Assembly (NCBI GenBank): GCA_900756925.1
Contig: CAAELX010000033.1
Span: 1 to 15,366, forward strand
From: an uncultured Roseburia sp.
GTDB taxonomy: Bacteria; Bacillota; Clostridia; Lachnospirales; Lachnospiraceae
Direction of reading: 5' to 3'
Length of the DNA stretch: 15,366 nucleotides
Every line of letters starts with the position of its first letter. Positions within the stretch are counted from its first letter, which is position 1. The translations under genes and the position numbers were made by a program. Below, one piece after another: positions 5,421 through 13,886 of the stretch. The notes under the pieces are model-generated. The model was not told the DNA's origin. It saw only the letters and a list, made by a program, of their open reading frames with translations, and did not search any database.

Positions 5421-8288
5421 CTACTCGCTCCATGCCGCACTGCTTCCCTTGTCCGTGCGCTTCACAACGAGCTTTGCGTCAATCTGGTCTTTCAACTCCG
5501 TGACATGGGAAATGATGCCGATCATCCGGCTGTCCCCTGCAAGATCATTCAATACCCCGATCGCCTGCATCCTTGCCTGCGCATCCAAAGAGCCAAATCC
5601 TTCATCGATGAACATCATGTCCGTATGGATTGCCCCTGCGCTGCGCTCCACGATATCAGAAAGCCCGAGCGCCATTGCAAGTGCCGCAAGGAAAGATTCT
5701 CCTCCGGATAACGTCTTAATGTCCCGCTCACTGTCTGTCACAAGACTGTAGACGGACAGGTCGAGCCCCTCATTCGATTTCTTCCCGGTGTCGCTTTCCT
5801 CTTTTAATTTTAGCATAAACTGATGATTACTCATCGTCAAGAGGCGTTTGTTCGCCTCATGGATAATCTGGCGGAAATACTGCCTCTGAATATATGTCTC
5901 AAAATCTATTTTGGCAGAACCGGACAGTCTTCCGTTCGCCGTGCGGGAAAGGCTCTTGATAATCTGATCCTCCGCGCGCAGCTTCTCTCCCTGCTCGAAA
6001 TATCTGCTGCTCTTTTCTAAAACATCTTTATTATTCTGGTATGCGGCATGCAGCTCCATCAACTCCTTCCGCAGGTACTCACAATCTCTCTTCTCCTCAT
6101 CCCTTACGGTCACAGGCTCCGTGATATCTGTGTATTCTTTTCCTTTTGTCTGCTTCTCAAGGATCTTGCACTGCCCCTCCGCCTTTATCTTCTGTTCCGT
6201 ATATTCCTTATCTTCCCGCTCTAACTTCTGCCTGCTGCGTTCTGGAAGCTTTGCAGCCTGATAGCTTTCCTCCGATGTAAAACCATTTTTCTGCAACAGA
6301 GCCTGATAGTCTTTCTCTGCAATCTTTTCCTCTTTTTCCAACTGTTTCTGCTTTTCCGTCTCCTGCAGCAGCTGTCCGCGTTTCGTATCTAACTCTGCCC
6401 TTGCCTGCTCTAACCTGTCCTTTCGCTGCTGCAATTGCTTTTCCGAAAGAGTAAGGTCCTGCTGCATGGCGTCATGGTGCTTCTTTGCTTCTTCCATAGA
6501 AGGGTAACGCAGTGTCTCCCGGATCCGCTCTGTCTCTGCCTGTCTCATCTGTAAGCGGTTCTCAAGCTCACAGAGCTGCTGTCTGGTCACCGCGTCCTCC
6601 CCGTTTCTTCGTGCAGGAACGCTTTTTCTCACCGGAACACGCTCCTCGTAGGCATCCACGGTCTCGCAAAAGAGCAGTTCGAATTCACGCTCCCTCTGCT
6701 GTAAAAAAAGTGCGGTCTCCTTCTGCTTTGTCCGCATGGACTCAAACGCATGGTAAGCTTCCTCCCTCACCTGTTCTGCCTGTTCCCTGGCCTGCTTTGC
6801 ATCCTCCACTTCCTGTTCCGTCACGGCATTTTCCGAAAGTGCCGCAGGGGACGGATGATGTACCGATCCGCATACCGGACACGGCTCTCCCTCTGCCAGA
6901 TGAGCAGCAAGGATTCCTGCCTGCTCCGAAAGAAAGCTCCGGTACTTTGTCTCATACAGCGAAGCTGCTTCCTCTGCGCACTCTGTTCGCTTCACCCAGT
7001 CTGTCTTCGCCTTTGCAAGTGCCTGTTCCATGTGCACGTGCTCTTCTTTTCCCCGATGGATTTCCTGAAACTGTCTTTCTAATTCCTGCTCATAGCTCCT
7101 GCAGTAGGCTGCAAGCTCCTCTTTTGCCTCTGCTTCCTGCCCTGCTGCTTCCTTCAGCCTCTCATAATCCGGGAAAGACTGCTCCAATGTCAATAGCTCC
7201 CGCCTGATCTGCTCCCCTTTCGCTGCCTGCTCTTTCTCTGTCTCGGCAAGCTGTTCTTTCTGCACCAGAAACTGTTCTTTTCCTTTTTCGATCTCACCGG
7301 AAAGCGTGGTAATCAGCCGTATGCTGTTCTCCCTCTGCTCCCTTAAGTGTTCTCTCAGCTTCTCTGCAGCCACTACTTTTTCAGCGGCAAGTGCAAGTCC
7401 GATCCGCTCCCTGCGCGCTGCTGCTGCTTTCTTCTGTTCCTCCAGTTTTTGCATTCCGTCCCGGATCTGCCCTAACGCAGTAAAAAGCTTATTGACCTCC
7501 TGGATTTTCGAGATCTGATCGTTGAGCTGCTCCAGTTTTTTCTGATGTTCCTTATATGCTTTTGCATACTCCTTTTCCTGCGCCTGATTGTGCTCCACAA
7601 GCTCAGAAAGAGAGAGTTCCTCCTCGCCCTCATGCACAATGATCCGGGCACGCTCCTGTGCGAGTGCACGCTCATTTTCCTCTAACTTCTCATCCAGCTC
7701 TGATGATTTTCTCCTGAGGCTCTCCTGAATTTTCCAGTAAATATCAGTCTTGAAAAGCTTTGAGAAAATGAGCTTGCGCTCATCAGACTTTGTATACAAA
7801 AGCTTTAAGAAATCCCCCTGTGCGATCATCACAATCTGCGTAAACTGGTCCACGGAAAGTCCCAGAATCTCCCTGATTTTCGCGTCGGTCGCATTCTTTT
7901 TCTCCGAGTACACACTTTTGTCCGGAAGCGTCAGTTCCACGTTGTGTGCAACCTTCTGCTCCCGGATATTACCGTTTTTGAGCGTTTTCGTAATCTTATA
8001 GTCCGGGTTTCTCCGCACACTGTAGACTTCCCCAAGGCAGGAAAACGTGAGTTCCACATACGTCTCCATCTCCGGCTTCGCATACTGACTGCGCATCATA
8101 TTGCCATTTCGCTCCCCACCGCTCGTCTGGTTGTAAAGCGCATACGTGATGGCATCAAAAATAGTCGTTTTCCCTGCTCCGGTGTCTCCGGTCACAAGAA
8201 AAATACCCTGCTGCCGCTTCGAAAAATCAATCGTCGTCCTCCCTGCATAAGAACCAAACGCCGACATCGTCAGAGTCAATGGTTTCAT
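5421..8288 (-). CDS. sbcC: Exonuclease SbcC (Rad50-like ATPase)
   Basis: A 955-residue SMC-like subunit of the SbcCD nuclease, which opens hairpins and trims protein-blocked DNA ends. It has the N-terminal Walker A GDTGAGKT (34-41), a Q-loop region near 155 (VMIAQGDFLKLL), long coiled coils over about 180-800 rich in Glu, Gln, Lys and Arg, and the zinc hook CPVC (Cys470, Cys473) at the apex. The C-terminal lobe has the signature LSGGES (860-865), Walker B with Asp895-Glu896 (MFIDEGFGSLD) and an H-loop His928. It is somewhat shorter than the E. coli protein (1048), mainly in the coiled coil. Its ATG overlaps the sbcD stop by 4 bases (ATGA), with GGAGGTG just upstream inside sbcD, so the two subunits are translationally coupled. 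Confidence 0.97.
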   Translation of the reverse strand: MKPLTLTMSAFGSYAGRTTIDFSKRQQGIFLVTGDTGAGKTTIFDAITYALYNQTSGGERNGNMMRSQYAKPEMETYVELTFSCLGEVYSVRRNPDYKITKTLKNGNIREQKVAHNVELTLPDKSVYSEKKNATDAKIREILGLSVDQFTQIVMIAQGDFLKLLYTKSDERKLIFSKLFKTDIYWKIQESLRRKSSELDEKLEENERALAQERARIIVHEGEEELSLSELVEHNQAQEKEYAKAYKEHQKKLEQLNDQISKIQEVNKLFTALGQIRDGMQKLEEQKKAAAARRERIGLALAAEKVVAAEKLREHLREQRENSIRLITTLSGEIEKGKEQFLVQKEQLAETEKEQAAKGEQIRRELLTLEQSFPDYERLKEAAGQEAEAKEELAAYCRSYEQELERQFQEIHRGKEEHVHMEQALAKAKTDWVKRTECAEEAASLYETKYRSFLSEQAGILAAHLAEGEPCPVCGSVHHPSPAALSENAVTEQEVEDAKQAREQAEQVREEAYHAFESMRTKQKETALFLQQREREFELLFCETVDAYEERVPVRKSVPARRNGEDAVTRQQLCELENRLQMRQAETERIRETLRYPSMEEAKKHHDAMQQDLTLSEKQLQQRKDRLEQARAELDTKRGQLLQETEKQKQLEKEEKIAEKDYQALLQKNGFTSEESYQAAKLPERSRQKLEREDKEYTEQKIKAEGQCKILEKQTKGKEYTDITEPVTVRDEEKRDCEYLRKELMELHAAYQNNKDVLEKSSRYFEQGEKLRAEDQIIKSLSRTANGRLSGSAKIDFETYIQRQYFRQIIHEANKRLLTMSNHQFMLKLKEESDTGKKSNEGLDLSVYSLVTDSERDIKTLSGGESFLAALAMALGLSDIVERSAGAIHTDMMFIDEGFGSLDAQARMQAIGVLNDLAGDSRMIGIISHVTELKDQIDAKLVVKRTDKGSSAAWSE

Positions 8289-9439
8289 TCTGCCACCTCC
8301 GTCTCCCTGTTAATTATCTCACGGATCTGTGTCTCCTCTTCCTCCGTCAGATCTCTTCCGTTCATCTCCCGGAAAAAAGAGCAGAATGCATCATACGGAT
8401 GCAGGCTCTCCATCTCCTCCTCTTTCCAGTCGAGGATTCGTCTCGTCCGTTCATTGTCAATCCTGATCTCTAAAATATGGTCGTATCTTTCCTCCAACCG
8501 CTCCTTCGGACGGTAAGCCTCCACCTCATCCGTCAGCGTGATGCTCACATAATCGTGGCAGTTCTCCTCTGTTGCGGCTGCACACACTTCCTCAAACGTA
8601 CCGGTCAGCTTCCGCACTTCCCGCTTCGGTACGAGTGGGATTTCTGTGATGATCGGAGCTTTTCCTTTTTCCCCAAGTTCCACCAAAAGTACTGCTTTCT
8701 GACTTAAAGCCTCGCTGACCGAATACTGCAACGGTGTTCCACAGTACCTGTTCTTCTCACTGCCGACCTTCTGCTTCCGGTGGATATGACCGAGCGCCGC
8801 ATAGTCGAATGCCTCCAATACTGAGACATCCACCTGTTCTAGACCGCCCACCAGATGAATCTCCGAGTCTGACAGCTCCGGTGCCACGCCCTCTGATGTG
8901 TAAAACTGATGGCTCACGATCACATTTCTTTTTTCCGGGTCAATCTGCTCCCGCTCTATGAGAAAATGCACCGCGTCCTCATAGGTGCCGATCTCTGCCC
9001 CGAAGCCTCTCACATAGGACGGCTTCACGAATGGAAGCAGATAAACCGCCACCTCCCCATATGCATCCTCAAAAACTACCTGCTCCAGATGCTCCTCCTC
9101 GGTCACCGGCGGCATTCCCGCAATTACAACCCGGTGCTTTGCCAGAATGGAACTTGCAAAATCAAGCCTTTTCGCGCTGTCATGGTTTCCGGCGATCATA
9201 CACACTGTTACCTGTGGCTCAATCTCATTCAACTCTGTCAGGAAATGATCGAACAAAGCCACCGACTCTGCGGACGGCACCGGGGTATCATAGATGTCTC
9301 CCGCGATCAGCACAGCATCCGGCTGTTCCCGCTTCGTCAGCTCCACAATCTGGTCTAAGATGTCCCGCTGCTCATCCATCATATTGTAGTGGTGGAGTTG
9401 TTTTCCTATATGAAGATCTGATAAATGAAAAAATTTCAT
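8285..9439 (-). CDS. sbcD: Exonuclease SbcD (Mre11-like nuclease)
   Basis: A 384-residue metallophosphoesterase subunit of SbcCD. All nuclease motifs are visible: I, DLHIG (Asp8, His10); II, GDIYD (from 47, Asp48); III, GNHD (84-87); IV, SHQF (His177); and V, GHIH (217-220). Together they bind two Mn2+ ions. The C-terminal third (residues after about 275) is the capping and SbcC-binding region (KREVRKLTGTFEEV and onward). The ATG overlap with sbcC supports a 1:1 operon. The upstream ribosome binding site is weak (an AAGGAAAAG-like run). No clear promoter is seen in the short gap after the preceding terminator. Confidence 0.97.
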   Translation of the reverse strand: MKFFHLSDLHIGKQLHHYNMMDEQRDILDQIVELTKREQPDAVLIAGDIYDTPVPSAESVALFDHFLTELNEIEPQVTVCMIAGNHDSAKRLDFASSILAKHRVVIAGMPPVTEEEHLEQVVFEDAYGEVAVYLLPFVKPSYVRGFGAEIGTYEDAVHFLIEREQIDPEKRNVIVSHQFYTSEGVAPELSDSEIHLVGGLEQVDVSVLEAFDYAALGHIHRKQKVGSEKNRYCGTPLQYSVSEALSQKAVLLVELGEKGKAPIITEIPLVPKREVRKLTGTFEEVCAAATEENCHDYVSITLTDEVEAYRPKERLEERYDHILEIRIDNERTRRILDWKEEEMESLHPYDAFCSFFREMNGRDLTEEEETQIREIINRETEVAE

Positions 9440-9473
9440 AGGCTTCTTTCCTTTTCCTTATCAATTATCTTAA

Positions 9474-9510
9474 CACGAAAACTGCCACACCAGAATTTTC
9501 TGATGTGGCA
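9474..9510 (-). terminator. Rho-independent terminator
   Basis: Stem 9483-9493 with 9500-9510 (11 pairs, loop of 6), followed on the minus strand by a short T run (GTTTTCG). The single non-Watson-Crick position is a G.U pair when read on the minus strand but an A/C mismatch on plus, so it serves the minus-strand gene ending at 9519. Confidence 0.82.
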
Positions 9511-9518
9511 ATCATTCA

Positions 9519-10016
9519 TTACTTCGTAACAATTCTAGGATACTTCACCATAATCGCATCCAGCATCTCCTCATCCGGTTCAATCTCATAACGTGCAATG
9601 CCTTTCTCACCTTTACAGATGAGCTCGTACACCTTCGCTCCGGCTTCTCCTGATGCGGCATCCTTGAAGGTAATGCTCTTGTCATTCTCGTATTTATAGG
9701 TGCTGCGATCCCCCTTCGGGGCGATCATTAAGACATCATCCATATTGACAATGGCTACTTTCTTTCTTCTGCTTTTGTTCTTAATCTTTGCGATCCGGAA
9801 TTCCCCATCAAAGTATGTATACTCATACTCCGTATAGCTGCGGAATCCAAATACATACCACAACACACCAAAGATAATGGCAGGTATCAGAAACAGGGTC
9901 GGTGCCAGAAGCATGGCTGCCACCAGGCTTAAGCAGGTAAGCACAAAGAAAATGATCGTAGCTGCCTTATGTCCCCCTGAAATTTTTCTTGGTACAATGA
10001 CTAATTTTTCACTCAT
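9519..10016 (-). CDS. Two-helix membrane protein of unknown function
   Basis: A 165-residue protein. After a short basic N-terminus (MSEKLVIVPRKISGGHK) come two hydrophobic helices (about 20-37 and 40-56), then a soluble domain of alternating beta strands (YEYTYFDGEFRIAKI, KKVAIVNMDDVLMIAPKG, YELICKGEKGIARYEIEP). This resembles small bacterial PH-like or DUF membrane proteins that face the cytoplasm. It ends with a helix (DEEMLDAIMVKYP). GGAGG lies 10 bases before the start. It is 104 bases downstream of the flotillin gene on the same strand and has its own strong terminator. A TATAAT (10052-10057, minus strand) in the gap lacks a good -35 box, so joint transcription with floT and a separate promoter are both possible. 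I do not recognise a named family with confidence. Confidence 0.8.
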   Translation of the reverse strand: MSEKLVIVPRKISGGHKAATIIFFVLTCLSLVAAMLLAPTLFLIPAIIFGVLWYVFGFRSYTEYEYTYFDGEFRIAKIKNKSRRKKVAIVNMDDVLMIAPKGDRSTYKYENDKSITFKDAASGEAGAKVYELICKGEKGIARYEIEPDEEMLDAIMVKYPRIVTK

Positions 10017-10120
10017 AGTATGATTTCCTCCAGATAACTCTCATGGGTACTATTATATATGATTTTGGATAGAAATGCGAGGAAAACTACTGATTTTTAT
10101 GTAATTTTAATACTTCCCTT

Positions 10121-11638
10121 TTATTCCTGTTCCGGTGCAGCCGGCTTCTCTTCTTTTACTACAAGATTCACAGAATCTATCCCACTCACATTCACATTGC
10201 GATTCACTTTTGCATCATAAGTGTCCGCCTTCACGATATCTGCAAGATCGATTCCGGTTGCCTCCTTCATACTTTCAAAAAGCTTCGCCATCACCGCTGG
10301 CACATTGCCTGCGACCTGCTCTACTCCGTTGCTGCTGCCATCGCCGCCTATGATTGTGATCTTGTCGATCTGTCCTAGTGGCTCTGCAATCTTCGCTGCC
10401 ACATCCGGAAGCACCTTGATCATCATCTCTGCCACGGCCGCCTTATTGTACTTCGCGTAGGCTTCTGCCTTCTTCTCCATCGCCTCTGCTTCGGCAATAC
10501 CTTTTGCCTGGATTGCTGCCGCTTCGGCTTCTCCGACTGCCCGGATACCTTCTGCTTCCTGCTCTCTCGCATAGCGTTCTGCTTCCGCCTGTGCTTTTCT
10601 GGCTTCCGCCTGCCGCTGTGCCTCGAACTGCTTCGCTTCCGCTTCCTTCTGTCTCTCATACAGTGCCGCATCTGCTTTCTGCTGTGCAGCATAGCGGTCT
10701 GCCTCAGCCTGCTTCTTGACCTCCGCTTCAAGAGCCTGCTCCTTGACCGCAACCTCTTTCTGTTTCAGTTCGATCTCACGCTCCTGTTTTGCAATATCTG
10801 CGTTGGCTGTCGTAATCTCGATCGTCTTACGCTGTTCCTCTTTCTGGATCTCGTAAGCTGCATCTGCCATCGCCTTCTTGGTATCCGCTTCCTGCTGCAG
10901 TTCAGAACGCTTGATTGCCAGCTCATTCTGCTTCTTCGCAATCTCTGTCTGGGCCGCTACTGCCGCATCATTAGATTCCTTGTCCGCTGCTGCCTGCGCC
11001 ACTTTAATATCGCGCTCACTCTCAGCTCTCGCGATCGCTGCTGCTTTCTTGATCTTGACAATATTATCAATACCGAGATTCTCGATAACCTCATTTCCAT
11101 CTACGAAGTTCTGCACGTTAAAGCTGATGATGTCCAATCCCATCGCAGCAAGATCCGGCTCCGCGTTCTCTTTCACCAGATTGGCGAACTTCTGACGGTC
11201 AGAAACCATCTCCTCCAACTTCATCTTACCGACGATCTCGCGCACATTTCCTTCGAGCACTTCCCTTGCCACACTCGCTATGTATTCCGTATTCTTATTC
11301 AGGAAGTTCTCCGCTGCAAGCCGCAGCTTCTCCGGCTCATTGCTGATCTTGACGTTGACGGTTGCATCGACGTTGATATTGATATAGTCCGCTGTCGGCA
11401 CGGCATTGCTCGTCTTGACATCGATTGGGATCAGCCTCAGATTCAGCTTATCCAGACGTTCAAAAAACGGAATCCGAATCGTAGCCTTTCCGATGACAAC
11501 CTTTGATTTCTTCTTAATACCGGATACAATAAACGCCATATCCGGTGGTGCCTTGACATAACCAACCGCCAGGAAAACTACGATTGCTGCGATCACAACG
11601 ACCGCGATGATTGCAGATACTGGAATAAAATCTAACAT
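10121..11638 (-). CDS. floT: Flotillin-like SPFH scaffold protein
   Basis: A 505-residue membrane-microdomain scaffold of the FloT/YuaG type (B. subtilis FloT is about 509). It has one N-terminal hydrophobic helix (residues 6-27, PVSAIIAVVVIAAIVVFLAV), an SPFH/PHB domain (about 30-190, with DMAFIVSGIKKKSKVVIGKA and NINVDATVNVKI), and a long charged coiled coil (about 195-410) rich in the Ala-Glu repeats typical of flotillins. The C-terminal tail starts near 415 (AVAEMMIKVLPDVAAKIAEPL). The frame is open 16 codons further upstream (to 11686). The start at 11638 is chosen because a perfect AAAGGAGG (11644-11651) lies 5 bases before it and the helix then begins at the N-terminus. No NfeD partner gene is next to it in the window. 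A TATAAT at 11685-11690 (minus strand) has no clear -35 partner. Confidence 0.95.
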   Translation of the reverse strand: MLDFIPVSAIIAVVVIAAIVVFLAVGYVKAPPDMAFIVSGIKKKSKVVIGKATIRIPFFERLDKLNLRLIPIDVKTSNAVPTADYININVDATVNVKISNEPEKLRLAAENFLNKNTEYIASVAREVLEGNVREIVGKMKLEEMVSDRQKFANLVKENAEPDLAAMGLDIISFNVQNFVDGNEVIENLGIDNIVKIKKAAAIARAESERDIKVAQAAADKESNDAAVAAQTEIAKKQNELAIKRSELQQEADTKKAMADAAYEIQKEEQRKTIEITTANADIAKQEREIELKQKEVAVKEQALEAEVKKQAEADRYAAQQKADAALYERQKEAEAKQFEAQRQAEARKAQAEAERYAREQEAEGIRAVGEAEAAAIQAKGIAEAEAMEKKAEAYAKYNKAAVAEMMIKVLPDVAAKIAEPLGQIDKITIIGGDGSSNGVEQVAGNVPAVMAKLFESMKEATGIDLADIVKADTYDAKVNRNVNVSGIDSVNLVVKEEKPAAPEQE

Positions 11639-11768
11639 AGAATCCTCCTTTGTTTGCATCTCTTCATTATTGTGTGATAGTTTCATTATATCGAAGTTGT
11701 TGTCAGAACTCTATCTTTTAATTCTTAATTTTGTCTTAACTCATTCACTTATTGTATTTTATATTCTA

Positions 11769-11797
11769 TTAACATTATGGGATATATTCTATATACT
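11769..11797 (+). promoter_or_regulatory. Promoter of the DUF4160/DUF2442 pair
   Basis: TTAACA (11769-11774) and TATACT (11792-11797) are separated by 17 bases, in an AT-rich intergenic stretch 31 bases before the ATG at 11828. The match to the housekeeping sigma consensus is good. Confidence 0.6.
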
Positions 11798-11827
11798 ATT
11801 TATAGTAAATATACAGAAGTGATTATC

Positions 11828-12087
11828 ATGCCAGTAATTTCAAGATTTTCTGGAATCATTATTAAATGTACCTAAGGCAAAGTGAACACAATTCACCTCA
11901 TATTCATGCCATATGTGGGGACTGTGCCGGAATATTTTCTATTGCAGATGGTGAAATGTTTGAAGGAGATATTCCTTCCAAAGAACAGCGGTTGATTCAA
12001 AAGTTCATTGACCGCTATCGAAGCAGCCTGTATCATATGTGGGAGACCCAAAGTTTCCACACATTACCATTTGAAAAGGAGGTCTGA
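11828..12087 (+). pseudogene. DUF4160 protein gene, one-base frameshift
   Basis: The ATG at 11828 encodes MPVISRFSGIIIK, the usual DUF4160 N-terminus, but this frame stops at 11873-11875. The rest of the domain (MYLRQSEHNSPHIHAICGD, then GIFSIADGEMFEGDIPSK, ending LPFEKEV) continues in another frame from 11866 to the stop at 12087. Joining the two frames at the AAA of 11864-11866 restores a complete protein of about 86 residues, as expected if one A is missing. DUF4160 proteins are small, often encoded beside DUF2442 proteins, and have been suspected of toxin-antitoxin-like roles; that function is not established. No slippery heptamer of the usual -1 type is present. A shortened protein from the ATG at 11866 would lack the first strand and has no ribosome binding site. 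A sequencing error is also possible. Confidence 0.8.
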
Positions 12088-12090
12088 TTT

Positions 12091-12573
12091 ATGTCACATT
12101 GTATTCAGCATGCAACTATGATAACCCCAGAAATCATTCAGGCAGTTTTTATAGGCGGAGAAGTCATTCAGTATAATCTCCGCCAGGTAATATCCACCTT
12201 TCCACAATTTCAGGAAATTATGAAGAATCCGCAACTTGCATCGCAGCTTTCTACTGATGTTGACGGTTATGGTATCTCCTGGAACGATGAGCTCGATTTG
12301 GATGCCGAGACAATCTGGAAAGACGGTGTTCTGATCCGCATTGAATCTGTCAGTACAGAACGTGCAGTAGCTGCCAGCCTTGCCCGTGCAAGGGAATACG
12401 CAAAGCTTACCAAAAGGCAGCTTGCCGAAAAAACTGGTATCCATCAGGGGGATATCAGTAAGCTTGAACGCGGAATTGGCAATCCATCCCTGTCAACCTT
12501 AAAAAGGCTTGCAGACGGTATGGACATGGAGCTGCACATCACTTTTATTCCGTCCAATTCAGCCGACAACTGA
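12091..12573 (+). CDS. DUF2442-XRE fusion regulator
   Basis: A 160-residue protein with an N-terminal DUF2442 domain (about residues 10-88, VFIGGEVIQYNLRQVI to ISWNDELDLDAETIWKDGV) joined to a C-terminal XRE helix-turn-helix (about 94-152, ARAREYAKLTKRQLAEKTGI, then QGDISKLERGIGNPSLSTL). AAAGGAGG (12075-12082) precedes the start by 8 bases and overlaps the end of the DUF4160 frame, whose stop is 3 bases before the ATG, so the pair is coupled. The order (small DUF4160 first, DNA-binding DUF2442 second) resembles a toxin-antitoxin or self-regulating pair, with this protein as the likely autorepressor; that is inference. Its last 15 bases overlap the end of the convergent HAD gene. Confidence 0.88.
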   Translation: MSHCIQHATMITPEIIQAVFIGGEVIQYNLRQVISTFPQFQEIMKNPQLASQLSTDVDGYGISWNDELDLDAETIWKDGVLIRIESVSTERAVAASLARAREYAKLTKRQLAEKTGIHQGDISKLERGIGNPSLSTLKRLADGMDMELHITFIPSNSADN

Positions 12574-13260
12574 TTCCGTTTCTCCATACAGCACCCGCTC
12601 TAATTCCCCGGTCGTCCACAGATAATAATCACAATACTTCCTCATATACTCCCGCACCACCGGGATCTGGTTATCTGACCACCCGGCGCAGGCGAACGGG
12701 ACTCCGCAGGCGCGTGCCATATCATATCCAGGCTTTAAGTCATCGACCATCAGAAGCTCCTGCGGCTTTAGATCCAGAATCCGCATTGTCTCCTGTAAAG
12801 CATATGGATGCGGTTTGCGTTTGCCTTCCGGACATGCCCAGTCGAAAATAAGCTCCGGCTCCGGCAGCCCTGCGGCCTCATAGTCGCGCAGGATTGTCGC
12901 CCTCATGGAATGGGAAGATACACAAATCTTCCCTCCATTTTGCACAAAGTCATGCAGAATTTCCGGCAACCCTTCATATACATCCGGAATCGTCTTTGCC
13001 GCCGCTTCCTGCCACACTCTCTCCTGATAGCGGACTTCCTCTGGCGTGTAGTGCAGGATGTCATAGCACAGCTCATAAAAACCCGGGTTAAAGTTGTATT
13101 CCACGAACTGTTCATAGCTCATTGTCATGCCATTCCGCAGTTCCTTCAATGACTGTAAAAAAGCCGGAAAGTTAATTTCCGGCGTACTTTTTACAACGGT
13201 GTCGTCATGGTCTAAGATCAGACATTTTACTTTTAATGTTCTGTTTTTCTGTGCTTTCAT
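12559..13260 (-). CDS. HAD-superfamily hydrolase
   Basis: A 233-residue HAD phosphatase-type protein. Motif I is LILDHDDTVV (nucleophile Asp17, acid/base Asp19, Thr21), motif II is VSSHS (114-118), motif III a lysine in GKRKPHP (147-149), and motif IV MVDDLKPG (Asp173, Asp174). The stretch between motifs I and II (about 95 residues, mostly helical) is a C1-type cap, as in the phosphoglycolate phosphatase/beta-phosphoglucomutase group. The substrate cannot be told from the sequence. The ATG overlaps the stop of the CBS gene by 4 bases (ATGA), with AGGAAAGAG upstream, so the two are translationally coupled. Confidence 0.92.
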   Translation of the reverse strand: MKAQKNRTLKVKCLILDHDDTVVKSTPEINFPAFLQSLKELRNGMTMSYEQFVEYNFNPGFYELCYDILHYTPEEVRYQERVWQEAAAKTIPDVYEGLPEILHDFVQNGGKICVSSHSMRATILRDYEAAGLPEPELIFDWACPEGKRKPHPYALQETMRILDLKPQELLMVDDLKPGYDMARACGVPFACAGWSDNQIPVVREYMRKYCDYYLWTTGELERVLYGETESVVG

Positions 13261-13691
13261 TCTCTTTCCTGCTCCGTTCCCTCTTCCACACTCTTAAGCT
13301 TCTTTGCCAGGTATAACAACACATCTTTTCTTGTGACGATCCCGATAAAAACACCCTTATCATCCACAACCGGCACGAAGTTCTGATTCGTGATCTTCTC
13401 AAACAGATTCTCCATCGACTCCGAAATCTTCACCGGTTCATTATCCCGGTGTCTTTTCAGATCGGTAATGCGAATCTTCTCCATCCGGTGCAGATCCGGG
13501 AAATCTTTCTCCCGCATCTCCCAGAGCAGGTCGCCCTCTGTGATCGTTCCGATATATTTTCCATCTCTCGCTAATAGCGGTATCGCAGAATACCCGTGGT
13601 GTTCCACTTTCTCCACAACCTGCCGTAACGTATCATCCTCATCCACATGTGCTACTTCTTCCTTTGGTGTCAGAAAAAATAATATATTCAT
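13257..13691 (-). CDS. Tandem CBS-domain protein
   Basis: A 144-residue protein made of two CBS domains (about 8-62: VDEDDTLRQVVEKVEHHGYSA region then YIGTITEGDLLWEM; and 75-135: EPVKISESMENLFEKI region then FIGIVTRKDVLLYL). Paired CBS domains form a Bateman module that binds adenosine nucleotides and usually regulates a partner. There is no fused enzyme, channel or DNA-binding domain. Coupling by 4-base overlap to the HAD hydrolase hints that the two work together, but no partner is proven. The ribosome binding site is weak (GGAG about 14 bases upstream). No convincing promoter is seen upstream. Confidence 0.9.
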   Translation of the reverse strand: MNILFFLTPKEEVAHVDEDDTLRQVVEKVEHHGYSAIPLLARDGKYIGTITEGDLLWEMREKDFPDLHRMEKIRITDLKRHRDNEPVKISESMENLFEKITNQNFVPVVDDKGVFIGIVTRKDVLLYLAKKLKSVEEGTEQERE

Positions 13692-13886
13692 ATCTTCTTT
13701 TGCTCCTGTTATTTTTAATCAGCTGTTTTTTCCCAGTTCTTTCTTTCTTTTGACAGTTCCTTCCTGAACATGTCTCCCTGTCCTGAGTACCAGATTATTC
13801 TCTATCTTCTATTTTATCATCATCTTTTTTCCGACACCAGTTAAAATACTGTGAATTTTTCTTTTCTGAAAAATTTATAAAGTTAC

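Noticed and set aside
6512..7207. Plus-strand ORF of 231 codons
   Set aside because: It lies wholly antisense to the coiled-coil part of sbcC; the Pro/Ser/Leu-rich translation is the usual shadow of a Glu/Gln/Arg-rich gene.
7944..8516. Plus-strand ORF of 190 codons
   Set aside because: Antisense to the sbcC start and sbcD end, with no ribosome binding site or recognisable domain.
8909..9441. Overlapping plus-strand ORFs opposite sbcD
   Set aside because: Shadows of a gene with all nuclease motifs intact on the minus strand.
11639..11686. Upstream extension of the flotillin frame
   Set aside because: It spans the perfect AAAGGAGG of the inner start, and the extra residues are polar and would precede the membrane helix without family support.
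11861..11868. Programmed -1 frameshift in the DUF4160 gene
   Set aside because: The frame ATT AAA offers no X-XXY-YYZ slippery heptamer and no obvious downstream pseudoknot; a lost A is simpler.
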